A DNA stretch of 64,000 nt from Streptomyces sp. KMM 9044 (GTDB lineage Bacteria; Actinomycetota; Actinomycetes; Streptomycetales; Streptomycetaceae), in NCBI RefSeq assembly GCF_024701375.2, contig NZ_CP113910.1, forward strand, positions 7,130,001 to 7,194,000, given 5' to 3'. Shown here piece by piece: positions 9,623-18,231 of the stretch (the stretch's first letter is position 1; each line of letters begins with the position of its first letter). Both the position numbers and the translations under genes were made by a program. The notes under the pieces were generated by a model. The model had not been told where the DNA came from. It saw nothing but the letters and a program-made list of their open reading frames with translations, and made no database searches.

Positions 9623-10282
9623 CTACGGAGCCTCGGGATCCTCGCCGTGCTCGCGCCTGCAGTGCAGGAAGAGGTGGGGTTCCGGTGCGGCGTCGGGGTG
9701 GGCCGGGGTGAACATCACGCTCCTCTCGGCCAGTACCGTCAGCCCCGCATTACGCACCAGGCCGGTCACGTCCTGGGCCGCGAAGCTGGTGACCCGCACG
9801 TTCTGCCCCATGAAGACACCGTCGAAGCTCTCCACGTCCAGGGGCACGGTCGCCAGCGTGAACAGGCCCCCCGGCCGCAGCAGCCGGGGCAGCCGCTGCA
9901 GCAGGTCGGACTGCTCGGCACGCGACATCTGGAGGAGGGAGAAATACAGGCATACTCCGTCGAACGAGCCCTCCTCGATCGGCATTTCGCGGATGTCACC
10001 GCAGCGGAACTCGGCGTCGGGCACCTGCCGGGCCGCGATCTCCACCATCACCGGCGACACGTCGACCCCCAGCACCCGGTGACCGGCCGCGGCGAGCGTC
10101 GAGGCCGTGGGCCGACCCGTCCCGCTGCCCACGTCCAGTACCCGGCCGGCGGGCGGGAGCCGTTCCAGCAGCCACTCCAGGGAGGCCCTGTGCGCCTCGG
10201 AGGCGGCGAACGCCTTCTCGTAGTCGCTGCCCAGCGCGTCGAACACCGCTGCTGCTGGTGACCTGCGGTTCTCGTCGGCCAA
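9623..10282 (-). CDS. Class I SAM-dependent methyltransferase
   Basis: About 219 residues if started at the TTG at 10282, which is preceded by GGGGTG. The frame stays open to an ATG at 10399, but the extra 39 residues are not conserved-looking. The SAM-binding loop is RVLDVGSGTGRPT (motif I), followed by GHRVLGVDVS (motif II), FRCGDIREMP and the LLRPGG motif near the end of the Rossmann core. It would methylate a small molecule; the substrate is unknown. It is divergent from the flavodoxin-like gene at 10414, with the promoters in the 130-bp gap. Confidence 0.8.
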   Translation of the reverse strand: MADENRRSPAAAVFDALGSDYEKAFAASEAHRASLEWLLERLPPAGRVLDVGSGTGRPTASTLAAAGHRVLGVDVSPVMVEIAARQVPDAEFRCGDIREMPIEEGSFDGVCLYFSLLQMSRAEQSDLLQRLPRLLRPGGLFTLATVPLDVESFDGVFMGQNVRVTSFAAQDVTGLVRNAGLTVLAERSVMFTPAHPDAAPEPHLFLHCRREHGEDPEAP

Positions 10283-10413
10283 GACGCACCCCTGTCTCCG
10301 TGTACCGATGCCGCGTATCGTGCCATTCCCGGCGGGCCCCCACAACCGTCCGCTGCTCCCCGGTACGTCGGACCGGCTTGCGGCGGTGCCGGCCCGCACG
10401 GCAGGGTCGGGGT

Positions 10414-10866
10414 GTGCCGACTCTGCTGATCATTCATCACACACCCTCTCCCCACTGCCAGGCGATGTTCGAAGCGGTTCTCTCCGGTGCCACGGCCCCG
10501 GAGATCGAGGACGTCCGCGTGGTGCGGCGGGCAGCCCTGTCCGCCACCGCCGGCGACGTCCTGGAAGCCGACGGTTATCTTCTCGGCACCCCGGCGAACC
10601 TCGGCTACATGTCGGGGGCGCTCAAGCACTTCTTCGACCAGGTCTACTACCCGTGCCTGGACACCACCCGGGGCCGGCCCTTCGGCTACTACGTGCACGG
10701 CGGCAACGACGTCACCGGGGCGGTGCGGGGCATCGAAGCCGTCGCGAAGGGCCTGGGCTGGCAGCGCGCCGCCGACGCCGTGACCGTCACGGGCCAGCCC
10801 GACAAGGCCGCCGTCGCACGGTGCTGGGAACTGGGTGCCACCCTTGCCGCCGGCCTCATGGACTGA
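10414..10866 (+). CDS. Flavodoxin-like NAD(P)H-dependent oxidoreductase
   Basis: 150 residues from GTG 10414; the upstream part of the frame overlaps the divergent promoter region. The N-terminal PTLLIIHHTPSPHC is the first strand and phosphate loop of a flavodoxin fold. GYLLGTPANLGYMSGALKHF carries the conserved G-T-P and substrate loops of the WrbA/NADPH-dependent FMN reductase superfamily. It would use FMN to reduce quinones or similar acceptors in the cytosol. The protein is short but complete for this group. Confidence 0.78.
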   Translation: MPTLLIIHHTPSPHCQAMFEAVLSGATAPEIEDVRVVRRAALSATAGDVLEADGYLLGTPANLGYMSGALKHFFDQVYYPCLDTTRGRPFGYYVHGGNDVTGAVRGIEAVAKGLGWQRAADAVTVTGQPDKAAVARCWELGATLAAGLMD

Positions 10867-10938
10867 CGTCCGGACCGCGCCGGGGCTCCCCGCCCCGCAT
10901 ACTGCGCACGGAGTGGCCGGGGAGCGGCGACAGAGTTG

Positions 10939-10952
10939 CGGGAGCGCTCCCA
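10939..10952. promoter_or_regulatory. CebR-like operator, one mismatch
   Basis: CGGGAGCGCTCCCA matches the 14-bp CebR consensus TGGGAGCGCTCCCA at all but the first base. It ends 20 bp before the ATG of the acetyltransferase relic. CebR is the Streptomyces cellobiose-responsive LacI-family repressor. A perfect copy of the box lies 1.1 kb further on, before the LPMO. Confidence 0.55.
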
Positions 10953-11428
10953 TGTAATGCAGGACACCAGGCATGACCTCGCCTCCCTCGATTCGCCCGT
11001 ACCGCTCCGAGGGCCGGCCGGCCCTCGACGGCATCTGTGTCCGCACCGCGCACAACGGGCAGGACAGCCGCCCCTTCTATTGGGACCCGAGCATTCTCCC
11101 GGCCCTTTTCGCCGCCCCCTACGTGCGTCTGGAGCCCGGGCTGGCCTTCGTCCTGGACGGCGGCCAGGGGCGTGCGGTCGGCTACGTCCTCGGGGTCGCC
11201 GACACGGAGCGCTTCGCCCGGGAGTTCCGGACCGAGTGGCTGCCCCTGGTCGCCGACCGCTACCCCGAGCCGTCCGGGCCTCCGGCCGCTTTGGACGAGG
11301 AGACGGCTCTGCTGCGCAATTACCCGGCGTGATGACGCCGTGCCGATACGGCCTTCAGGGCGCGTCGCAGATGCAGACAGGCAGGCCGGGCGCGGCCGAG
11401 CCCTGAAAGCACGGCACGTGATCGCTCG

Positions 11429-11602
11429 CCGAATTGAGCAGCAGAGTCGGAGATGACTCTGTTGCTCCATTGCGGAGAGGGACGCCGGCCCGTCGACGGG
11501 GCGCAGGGAACGGGCCTCGCGAGGAGGCGGTCCGGCCCCGGCCGGCCCCTCTCGGACGCGGTGCGTGACCCTCCCCCGAATTGAGCAGCAGAGTCGGAGA
11601 TG
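11429..11602 (+). repeat. 27-bp direct repeats flanking and overlapping the 141-bp element
   Basis: The 27-bp sequence at 11429-11455 recurs at 11576-11602, a period of 147 bp. Each copy contains GAATTGAGCAGCAGAGTC, the right terminal repeat of the element, followed by GGAGAT. The 6-bp GGAGAT thus flanks the 141-bp element on both sides like a target duplication. The left copy appears to be the end of an earlier, partly lost element. Confidence 0.7.
11455..11595 (+). mobile_element. 141-bp MITE-like element, copy 1
   Basis: It begins GACTCTGTTGCTCCATT and ends GAATTGAGCAGCAGAGTC, giving an imperfect 17-bp terminal inverted repeat. It is flanked by GGAGAT on each side and contains no coding capacity. 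A second copy of exactly the same length, about 95 % identical by eye, lies inverted at 22107-22247. It sits inside the acetyltransferase gene. Short, non-coding, with terminal repeats and multicopy: this fits a miniature inverted-repeat element mobilised in trans. The parent transposase family is unknown. Confidence 0.8.
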
Positions 11603-12036
11603 GCCTGGCTCCTGTATTACCCCGAGCGGATGCCGGTCCCCGAACCGGTCTCCTGTCCGGCCCATCTCCACATCGACCTGCTCCCCGACCGGCAGGGTCC
11701 CGGTCACGGCCGGGAGCTGATGCGGACGCCCCTCGAGGTGCTGGACGGCCGCGGGGTGCCGGCGGTCCACCTCGTCATGGCGAAGGCCAGCAAGCCCGCC
11801 GGGGCGTTCTGCAGCCGGATGGGCTTCCACGGGAGCGAGCACGCGTCGACGACTCCGTCAGCTGCCTCGGACGCTCCACCCGGGCCTGCGGCCAGCTGTG
11901 ACGCACGGGGTGCAGCCGGCTCCGGGGGGCCGCGCCCCGCTCCGCACGTCGTATGGCGTCGAACACGCCATGACCGGTACGGAAGTGGCGCAAACGGGTG
12001 TTGCCGCTCCGTTTCATGAGGCGCAGCCTATGGTTC

Positions 12037-12050
12037 TGGGAGCGCTCCCA
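12037..12050. promoter_or_regulatory. Perfect CebR operator before the LPMO gene
   Basis: TGGGAGCGCTCCCA is an exact match to the palindrome bound by CebR, the repressor of cellulose and cello-oligosaccharide genes released by cellobiose-type sugars. It lies 102 bp before the LPMO start codon, a usual distance for a Streptomyces cellulase operator. Confidence 0.85.
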
Positions 12051-12151
12051 TGGATGTTTCCGTATCCGCTTCGGCGCGTACGCCCCAGTGCATCCAAAGC
12101 TCCGCACACGGCACTTCGACGTCCGTACCCCCCACCCGGAAGAAGGAGATC

Positions 12152-12829
12152 ATGAAATGGCATGATCATGACCTGTGTGTACGTATCGCATCGCGTCCCT
12201 CGCTCGTCCTGAGTGTTCTCGTCGCCACGCTGCTGTGCCTGGTCCCCTGGAGCGGCACCGCGGCCGCGCACGGCTCGGTCGTCGATCCGGCGTCCCGCAA
12301 CTACGGGTGCTGGCTGCGCTGGGGAAGCGACTTCCAGAATCCGGCCATGGCGGACGAGGACCCCATGTGCTGGCAGGCGTGGCAGGACAACCCCAACGCC
12401 ATGTGGAACTGGAACGGCCTCTACCGTGACGGCTCCGCCGGTGACTTCGAAGCCGTGATCCCGGACGGTCAGCTGTGCAGCGGCGGACGCACCGAGGGCG
12501 GCCGCTACCACTCCATGGACACGGTGGGCGACTGGCAGGCCGGCAATGTGGACAGCGACTTCACCGTCCAGTTGTACGACCAGGCGAGCCACGGAGCGGA
12601 CTACTTCCTTGTCTATGTCACCCGGCAGGGCTTCGACCCCATCACCCAGCCGCTGACCTGGGACGACCTCGAACTGGTGTCCTCCACCGGCTCGTACGGC
12701 CCGAGCCAGAACTACTCGATCCCGGTGAGTACTTCCGGCTACAGCGGCCGCCATGTCGTCTACACGATCTGGCAGGCCTCGCACATGGATCAGACGTACT
12801 TCCTGTGCAGTGACGTGAACTTCGGCTGA
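12152..12829 (+). CDS. Secreted AA10 lytic polysaccharide monooxygenase (single domain)
   Basis: 225 residues from ATG 12152, after an AAGGAG site. The signal peptide ends at ...GTAAA-H40, so the mature protein starts with H40 in HGSVVDP, the first ligand of the copper histidine brace. The second is H147 in YDQASHGADYF. F217 in DQTYFLCSD is the axial Phe of AA10 enzymes, and Cys residues at 53, 73, 109 and 219 would form disulfides. There is no carbohydrate-binding module after the catalytic domain. These enzymes oxidatively cleave cellulose or chitin outside the cell. The perfect CebR box upstream favours cellulose as the substrate. It is a single-gene unit followed by a hairpin. Confidence 0.93.
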   Translation: MKWHDHDLCVRIASRPSLVLSVLVATLLCLVPWSGTAAAHGSVVDPASRNYGCWLRWGSDFQNPAMADEDPMCWQAWQDNPNAMWNWNGLYRDGSAGDFEAVIPDGQLCSGGRTEGGRYHSMDTVGDWQAGNVDSDFTVQLYDQASHGADYFLVYVTRQGFDPITQPLTWDDLELVSSTGSYGPSQNYSIPVSTSGYSGRHVVYTIWQASHMDQTYFLCSDVNFG

Positions 12830-12852
12830 CCAGCCGTTCCTCGAGATGTCCG

Positions 12853-12901
12853 GCCCCCGGATGCCCCGCCGTGCACGCCGAGCCGGGCGGGATCCGGGGG
12901 C
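12853..12901 (+). terminator. Hairpin terminator after the LPMO gene
   Basis: GCCCCCGGAT at 12853-12862 pairs with ATCCGGGGGC at 12892-12901, and the inner GCCCCGCC/GGGCGGG arms extend the stem with a bulge. It starts 24 bp after the stop codon. Confidence 0.65.
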
Positions 12902-12927
12902 TCGGGCGCGCCTGAGGATTCCTGAGA

Positions 12928-12939
12928 TTCTTCGAAGAA
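12928..12939. promoter_or_regulatory. 12-bp perfect palindrome upstream of the DUF1996 gene
   Basis: TTCTTCGAAGAA is a perfect palindrome about 95 bp before the TTG start. It is AT-richer than its surroundings, so a regulator site or promoter element is possible. No regulator could be assigned. Confidence 0.35.
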
Positions 12940-13032
12940 ACCGTGAGGCGCTTGAACACACCGCGAAGCACCTACGTATGAGGCGTGGGAATTTCATGCC
13001 CACCCCCGCGACTGAAGCGTAGGAGTACTGCC

Positions 13033-15168
13033 TTGCCACGCAACACACGCAGACGCCCCCGAGGGCCACAGCGCGCGACCTTCGCGGCGGTCGCGCTGAT
13101 CCTGGGCGGAGGGGGGTTGATGGCGGCCAATGTCTACGCCTCCGCGACGGAGGACGACACCGACGGAGCCGTTCGGGCGCGGGTTCTCGGTGGCGCCACC
13201 ATCGACTGCCCCGATGTGGGGACCAACCTGACCACGGTCCCCGAGAAAGCGCGGCCGGCCGTCGACAAGGAACTCGCGGCGCTGGACGAGCAGGTCGCCC
13301 AGGCCTACCAGCGCCTGGCGGAGTCCGCCCCGGCCATTCGGCAGGATCCCGGCGTCGCCGACGAGAAGGTGGTGGGGCCGCTCGAGGCGGAGCGCACCGC
13401 GACCCTCGGCCGCATCTCGGTCGCCATGGAGCAGGAGGGCGACCGCCCCGAGGGCCTCGGTGAACTCGCCGACTGCTCCGTGGTCGACTCCGGCAACGCC
13501 TCCGCCCAGCCCGGTGAGGACCAGGACGGGAACGGTCAGGAGGGCGGACAGGGAGAAGAGGGCGCGGAAGACGAACAGGGCGGCGGAAACGGTGGTCAGG
13601 CGGGCAACGGGCCCGTCGTCGCGGACTTCGTGGACATCCAGAGCGTCCAGCCCAACGCGGCCAAGCCCGCCGACTCGGCCGACGCCTCGAAGGGCACCTT
13701 CGTCAGTAGTTGCGGCGTCAACGAGAACGGCCTGTTCAACTCGGACAACGTGATCGCCGCCCCGGGTGTCACCAACGGCGCACACCACTTCCACGACTAC
13801 ATCGGCAACCAGGCCACCAACGCCTTCTCCAGCGACGAGGAACTGGCGGCGGCCGACACCACCTGCGAGAACCAGGGCGACAAGTCGTCGTACTACTGGC
13901 CCGTGCTGCGACTGCAGAACGGCACCGAGGAACAGGACGCCAATTCCCCCGGCGGCGGCATCGAGGGCAACGTCGGTGAGATCGTGACCCCCAAGGAGGT
14001 CACGCTGACCTTCGTCGGCAACCCGCAGGGCGAGGTCACGGCCATGCCGAGGCTGCTGCGCATCATCACCGGTGACGCCAAGTCCTTCGTCAACGGCCCC
14101 GCCAACGCCAACGCGTCCTGGAGCTGCACCGGCTTCGAGGACCGACAGCTGGCGGACAAGTACCCGCTGTGTCCCCAGGGCAGTGACGTGGTCCGCACCT
14201 TCGACTTCCAGAGCTGCTGGGACGGCCGCAACATCGACAGCGCCAACCACCGCACGCACATGGCGTTCGTGGACCCCCAGGGCAACTGCCCCTCCGGCTT
14301 CACGCCCGTGCCGCAACTGGTCCAGCGCATCGTCTACGACGTCGACGCGCCGAGCCTGGACGACGGCGGCGCGACCACCCCGCTGTTCGCCGTGGACTCC
14401 TTCCCGGAGCAACTGCACAAGCCGGGCACCGACCACGGCGACTTCATCAACGTCTTCGAAGAGGACCTGATGCAGGAGATGGTCGACTGCATCAACAGCG
14501 GTCGCACCTGTGGTGCCGGCGTCGGCGACGGTGAGCAGCCGGGTGAGAATCCGGAGGAGGAGCCCACCGAGGCGCCCGAGGCCCCCGACGAGGGCGGTAA
14601 CGACAACGGAGGCAACGGCAACGGCGGCGACGACGGTGCCGGGCAACCGGGTGACAACGGCGGCAACGGCGACGATGGTGCCGGGCAACCGGGTGACAAC
14701 GGCGGCAACGGCGACGACGGTGCCGGGCAACCGGGTGACAACGGCGGCAATGGCAACGACGGTGCCGGGCAACCGGGTGACAACGGCGGCAACGGCGACA
14801 ACGGCAACGGTGACGACCAGCAGGAGAACCCCTCGGAGCCCCTGGCCGACGCCCCGGCCACCGAGGAGCCCGCGGGTGACGAAGCCACCGCGCCGTCCGG
14901 TGACGAGCAGCCCGATGTCCGGGCCTCGGCCAACGCCGACGACGTGGCAGGCGCTGGTCAGAACGACGACGGAGCCGGCCAGACGACGCCGGGTGTCGGC
15001 ACGGCGACCGACGACGGCGGACAGCAGGCCGCTGCCGCGGACTCCACCGAACCGCAGGCCGTGAACGGCGGTCTGGCCGACACCGGAGCCCAGCTCTGGC
15101 CGGCGGCGGTGGGTGCGCTCCTGCTCGTCGCGGGCGTCGTGCTCCTGCGTCGCGTGCGACGCACCTGA
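13033..15168 (+). CDS. DUF1996 cell-surface protein with sortase LAxTG anchor
   Basis: 711 residues from TTG 13033, chosen because GTAGGAG lies 8 bp upstream. Residues 1-40 form a basic lead and a hydrophobic export helix. The region 45-150 is helical, followed by an acidic Gly/Gln/Glu linker. DUF1996 spans about 222-490, with the conserved NGAHHFHDY, SYYWPVLR and NHRTHM blocks typical of secreted carbohydrate-associated proteins in fungi and actinomycetes. A low-complexity wall-spanning region follows, with four DDGAGQPGDNGGNG repeats. The end is LADTG (681-685), a hydrophobic helix (about 689-705) and an Arg-rich tail, the layout recognised by class E sortases. It would be covalently fixed to the wall, and the exact activity of DUF1996 is unknown. 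Confidence 0.88.
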   Translation: MPRNTRRRPRGPQRATFAAVALILGGGGLMAANVYASATEDDTDGAVRARVLGGATIDCPDVGTNLTTVPEKARPAVDKELAALDEQVAQAYQRLAESAPAIRQDPGVADEKVVGPLEAERTATLGRISVAMEQEGDRPEGLGELADCSVVDSGNASAQPGEDQDGNGQEGGQGEEGAEDEQGGGNGGQAGNGPVVADFVDIQSVQPNAAKPADSADASKGTFVSSCGVNENGLFNSDNVIAAPGVTNGAHHFHDYIGNQATNAFSSDEELAAADTTCENQGDKSSYYWPVLRLQNGTEEQDANSPGGGIEGNVGEIVTPKEVTLTFVGNPQGEVTAMPRLLRIITGDAKSFVNGPANANASWSCTGFEDRQLADKYPLCPQGSDVVRTFDFQSCWDGRNIDSANHRTHMAFVDPQGNCPSGFTPVPQLVQRIVYDVDAPSLDDGGATTPLFAVDSFPEQLHKPGTDHGDFINVFEEDLMQEMVDCINSGRTCGAGVGDGEQPGENPEEEPTEAPEAPDEGGNDNGGNGNGGDDGAGQPGDNGGNGDDGAGQPGDNGGNGDDGAGQPGDNGGNGNDGAGQPGDNGGNGDNGNGDDQQENPSEPLADAPATEEPAGDEATAPSGDEQPDVRASANADDVAGAGQNDDGAGQTTPGVGTATDDGGQQAAAADSTEPQAVNGGLADTGAQLWPAAVGALLLVAGVVLLRRVRRT
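14629..14796 (+). repeat. Four 42-bp tandem repeats within the DUF1996 gene
   Basis: Four in-frame 42-bp units start at 14629, 14671, 14713 and 14755 and each encodes a 14-residue Asp/Gly/Asn/Gln unit (residues 533-588). Only a few bases differ between units. They form part of the flexible wall-spanning stalk, and copy number could vary by slippage. Confidence 0.9.
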
Positions 15169-15245
15169 GCACCCACACCGGGGCTCGGCCGATCCGGCAC
15201 GGCAGGGCTGAACCCGGACGTCCCGCAGGGTGAGCTGCGGGTGCG

Positions 15246-15287
15246 GTGCGGCGGCGGCAGGTCCTCGGGGACCTGCCGCCGCCGCAC
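15246..15287 (+). terminator. Very strong hairpin terminator after the DUF1996 gene
   Basis: A perfect 19-bp stem (15246-15264 with 15269-15287) closes on the tetraloop TCGG, 77 bp after the stop codon. Confidence 0.85.
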
Positions 15288-15326
15288 GCCCGGGTACCCC
15301 GGCGTCCGTGCCACCCGGGCCCACCC

Positions 15327-15501
15327 GCTAGCTCCGTCCTCCGCAGGTCACCCGTTCGGGAAGATCAACTGATCACAGCTGGTCAGCCACCGATCAGCGC
15401 AGCGGTCCGCGGTGCAGAACCCGCCGAAGCACGATCGCTTCAGGACCGTGATCCAGTCCGGAGGCTGTGCAAAAGAGTGACCCGCGGAGGATGGAGCTAG
15501 C
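15327..15501. mobile_element. 175-bp inverted-repeat element, tandem copy 1
   Basis: Bounded by GCTAGC on each side. The left end GCTAGCTCCGTCCTCCGC matches the inverse of the right end with few mismatches, for about 25 bp. The interior has no complete gene; read leftwards it gives a short open stretch (PDWITVLKRSCFGGF) that could be the tail of a lost transposase. The central GCTAGC at 15496-15501 is shared with the next copy, as expected if CTAG is the target site. Confidence 0.78.
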
Positions 15502-15670
15502 TCCGTCTCCCGCAGGTCACCCGTTCGGGAAGATCAACTGATCACAGCTGGTCAGCCACCGATCAGCGCAGCGGTCCGCGGTGCAGAACCCGCCGAAGCA
15601 CGATCGCTTCAGGACCGTGATCCAGTCCGGAGGCTGTGCAAAAGAGTGACCCGCGGAGGATGGAGCTAGC
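15496..15670. mobile_element. 175-bp inverted-repeat element, tandem copy 2
   Basis: Nearly identical to the copy at 15327-15501 with a 169-bp period; the only differences seen are within the first 15 bases (TCCTCC against CTCCC). Its right boundary GCTAGC at 15665-15670 supplies the TAG stop codon of the MMPL gene. Two identical copies side by side point to a recent duplication or a second insertion into the CTAG left by the first. Confidence 0.78.
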
Positions 15671-17942
15671 CGGGCGTCCGGGACCGCGTCGGCGCGTACC
15701 CGCCTTCCGTGTCGATGTGCGGCAGGATCCGGTCCAGCCACCGGGGTGTCCACCAGGCATGGCTCCCGAGCAGCGTCATGACTGCCGGGACCAGCAGCAG
15801 GCGTACGACGGTGGCGTCGATGAGCACGCTGACGGCGAGCCCCAGACCGAGCATCTTGACCACGATGTTGTCGCTCACGACGAACGCCGCGAACACGCTC
15901 ACCATGATCAGCGCGGCGCAGGTGATGACCCGCGCGGTGATCTCCAGGGCGTGGGCGACCGAGGCCCTGGCGTCGCCGGTGCGCAGCCAGGCCTCGTGGA
16001 CGCGGGAGAGCAGGAAGATCTCGTAGTCCATGCTGAGGCCGAAGATGATCGCGAACATCATCATCGGCACGTAGCTCTCGATCGGCACCCTGCCGGACAC
16101 GCCCAGCGCCGGCCCGCCCCAGCCCCACTGGAAGACGGCGACGACGACGCCGTAGGAGGCGGTGATGGACAGGACGTTGAGGACAGCCGCCTTGAAGGCG
16201 ACGAGCAGTCCGCGGAACACGGCCAGGATGATCAGGAAGGCCAGCACGACCACCACACCGATGATCAGCGGCAGCCGCTCGGCGACGATGTCACGGAAGT
16301 CGATCTGCGCCGCCGTCGTGCCGGTGACGTACGTGTCCGCGTCCGTGCCCCGCACGGCGTCCGGCAAGGTGTCGCGCACCAGGCGGTCGGTCAGGTCCGT
16401 CGTCGTGGCGCTCTGCGGGGAGGTGGCCGAGTACACCGTGCCGACCAGCACGTCACCGTCCTGCGTGGCCGTCAGCGGCGTGACCGCCGCCGTGTCACCG
16501 ACTCCGTCCAGGGCCTTCTGGGCCTGCGAGGCGAGGTCGGACCGGTCGGCGTCCGGCACCGAGGTCTGGTCGATGACAACGGTGAGCGGGCCGTTGGAGC
16601 CGGGCCCGAAGGCGTCGGTCATCAGGTCGTAGGCCCGACGGTCGGTGAAGGAGGTGGGGTCGGCGCCGTCACCGATGTGGCCCAGCTGGATCGAGAACAC
16701 CGGGACCGCGAGGACGGCGATCGTGGCGGCACCCGCGGCCAGGAACCACCAGGGACGGCGCTCCACCCGCCGTGCGTACCGATGCCAGACGCCCTGCGGT
16801 TCGGCGCCCGGCCCGGCGTCGGTCTCGGCCAAGGGACGGCGCACCCGGTAGCGGTCGATCCGCCGGCCGATCAGCCCCAGCAGAGCGGGCACCAGGGTCA
16901 GGGCGCCGACGACGGCGGAGACGACCGTGACGGCCGCGGCGAGCCCCAGCTTCGAGATGAAGGAGACACCCGACGCGGACAGGCCGGCGAGCGCGATGAT
17001 CACCGTGCAGCCGGAGACGACGACGGCCCGTCCACTGGTGGAGGTGGCGCGGCCGGCGGCCGACACCGGATCCCGGCCGTCCATGACATCCTGCCGGTAA
17101 CGGGTGATCAGGAAGAGCGCGTAGTCGATGCCCACGCCGAGGCCGATCATCGTGGCCAGGGTCGGTGAGACCGTGGCGAAGGTGAACGCCGCCGCCAGCA
17201 GGCCGAGGAGGGCGAGACCGCCGACGACCGCGAGCAACGCGGTCAGCAGGGGAACGACCGCGGCGATCACGCTGCCGAAACCGATCAGCAGGACGACGAT
17301 CGCCACGGCGAAGCCGATCAGTTCGCTCAGGCGGTCGTTGGGCGCCGGCCTGGCCAGCTCACCGAGCGGCCCGCCGTACTCGACCTGCGCCCCGGCCGTC
17401 CGCAGCGGCTGCACGGCGTCGTCCACCCCGTCGAGGTAGCCGTCGCCCAGGGTGGAGGGCTGGACGTCGAAACGGACCGTGATGTACCCCGTCTTCCCGT
17501 CGGAGGACAGTGGGCCCACATCCGGCTGTGAGGAGCCGGACCCCGTGGCCGAGGAGGACGCCCCGGTGGTTGACAGCGGGTTCTGTGCCGACAGCACGTG
17601 CGGCAGCTTCTCCAGATCGGCCACCGCGGTGGACATCTGCGAGCCGTAGGCGGTCAGTTGCTGCTGCCCGTCGTGCAGCACGATCTGGCTGCTGTAGCCA
17701 CCGGCCTGGGGATCATGCCGCTGGAGGACCTCGACGCCCTGCTGGGACTGGGAGTCCGGCAGCGTGAAGTTGTCCGAGTACGTGCCGCCGACGGAGCGGC
17801 TCGCCACCTGGAGTGCTACCAGGGCCACCAGCCAGGCCACGACGACGATCACGAAGTGCCGGGCGCACCACTCGCCCAGCCGCCGCAGCACCCCCGCTCT
17901 CCGCCCGCCCGTCCCCTCGTCCCCGCCGTGATTCGAAGGCAT
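15666..17942 (-). CDS. MMPL/RND-family membrane transporter
   Basis: 758 residues from ATG 17942, with GAAGGAG nine bases upstream. The layout is the MMPL pattern: one membrane helix near residue 30, an external porter domain (about 50-195), then five or six helices (about 200-350) containing [18 protein letters not shown], a second helix near 400, a second external domain, and a final helix bundle with [19 protein letters not shown]. The two Asp-Tyr pairs (GIDY and SMDY) are the proton-relay residues of the family. It exports lipids, polyketides or drugs using the proton gradient. The stop codon lies in the end of an inserted element, so the native C-terminus may have been longer. There is no adjacent lipid or antibiotic gene. 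Confidence 0.9.
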   Translation of the reverse strand: MPSNHGGDEGTGGRRAGVLRRLGEWCARHFVIVVVAWLVALVALQVASRSVGGTYSDNFTLPDSQSQQGVEVLQRHDPQAGGYSSQIVLHDGQQQLTAYGSQMSTAVADLEKLPHVLSAQNPLSTTGASSSATGSGSSQPDVGPLSSDGKTGYITVRFDVQPSTLGDGYLDGVDDAVQPLRTAGAQVEYGGPLGELARPAPNDRLSELIGFAVAIVVLLIGFGSVIAAVVPLLTALLAVVGGLALLGLLAAAFTFATVSPTLATMIGLGVGIDYALFLITRYRQDVMDGRDPVSAAGRATSTSGRAVVVSGCTVIIALAGLSASGVSFISKLGLAAAVTVVSAVVGALTLVPALLGLIGRRIDRYRVRRPLAETDAGPGAEPQGVWHRYARRVERRPWWFLAAGAATIAVLAVPVFSIQLGHIGDGADPTSFTDRRAYDLMTDAFGPGSNGPLTVVIDQTSVPDADRSDLASQAQKALDGVGDTAAVTPLTATQDGDVLVGTVYSATSPQSATTTDLTDRLVRDTLPDAVRGTDADTYVTGTTAAQIDFRDIVAERLPLIIGVVVVLAFLIILAVFRGLLVAFKAAVLNVLSITASYGVVVAVFQWGWGGPALGVSGRVPIESYVPMMMFAIIFGLSMDYEIFLLSRVHEAWLRTGDARASVAHALEITARVITCAALIMVSVFAAFVVSDNIVVKMLGLGLAVSVLIDATVVRLLLVPAVMTLLGSHAWWTPRWLDRILPHIDTEGGYAPTRSRTPG

Positions 17943-18231
17943 GGACGTGATCTCCTTCGCCCCGGTCATCCACCGAGGCCGAGCCGTTCCCGGCCTCGCC
18001 TCCATTACATGCGGGATGGATCACCCAGGCATCCCGGAGCCGAGAGCGGTGGGCCGGGGCGAGCGGACTCAGGGATGGGCGGGCAGGCCGGGGAAGGTGG
18101 GGACGGAGGGCGGGGCCCGCCGCCGGGGTTCGTACGGGAGGTGCCGGGGCGTACCGGCACCGCGCCCGGTCGCTGCCGTGCCGGCCGTCCGGCACCCCGT
18201 GCATCGAACGGCTGCCCGAGATGCAGTGCCT

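Larger units (their letters stand above)
10973..11901 (+). pseudogene. GNAT-family acetyltransferase, split by an inserted element
   Basis: The N-terminal part (10973-11332) starts at an ATG after AGGAC and runs 119 residues to ALLRNYPA, ending at a TGA created at the junction. The C-terminal part resumes at about 11603 in a different frame with WLLYYPERMPVPEP and HLHIDLLPDRQGPGHG, which is the acetyl-CoA-binding loop of GNAT enzymes, then VHLVMAKAS and a GFH motif. Between them lie about 270 bp of foreign sequence including a 141-bp inverted-repeat element. Near 11840 the frame shifts again, to a short end reading SCLGRSTR. The intact parent would be about 210 residues and acetylate an amine or sugar. 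Its location 20 bp after a CebR-like box hints at a former link to cellulose or chitin use. Confidence 0.82.

Noticed and set aside
14629..14796. Regular repeats that might be a CRISPR-like array
   Set aside because: The repeats are contiguous, in frame, without unique spacers and encode a protein stalk.
12994..15324. Long minus-strand open frame (about 776 codons) opposite the DUF1996 gene
   Set aside because: It is the mirror of a GC-biased repeat-rich gene; it has no ribosome site, family motif or sensible composition.
15327..15670. Direct repeats as an attachment site of an integrated element
   Set aside because: There is no integrase or tRNA, and the terminal inverted repeats fit a small transposable element better.
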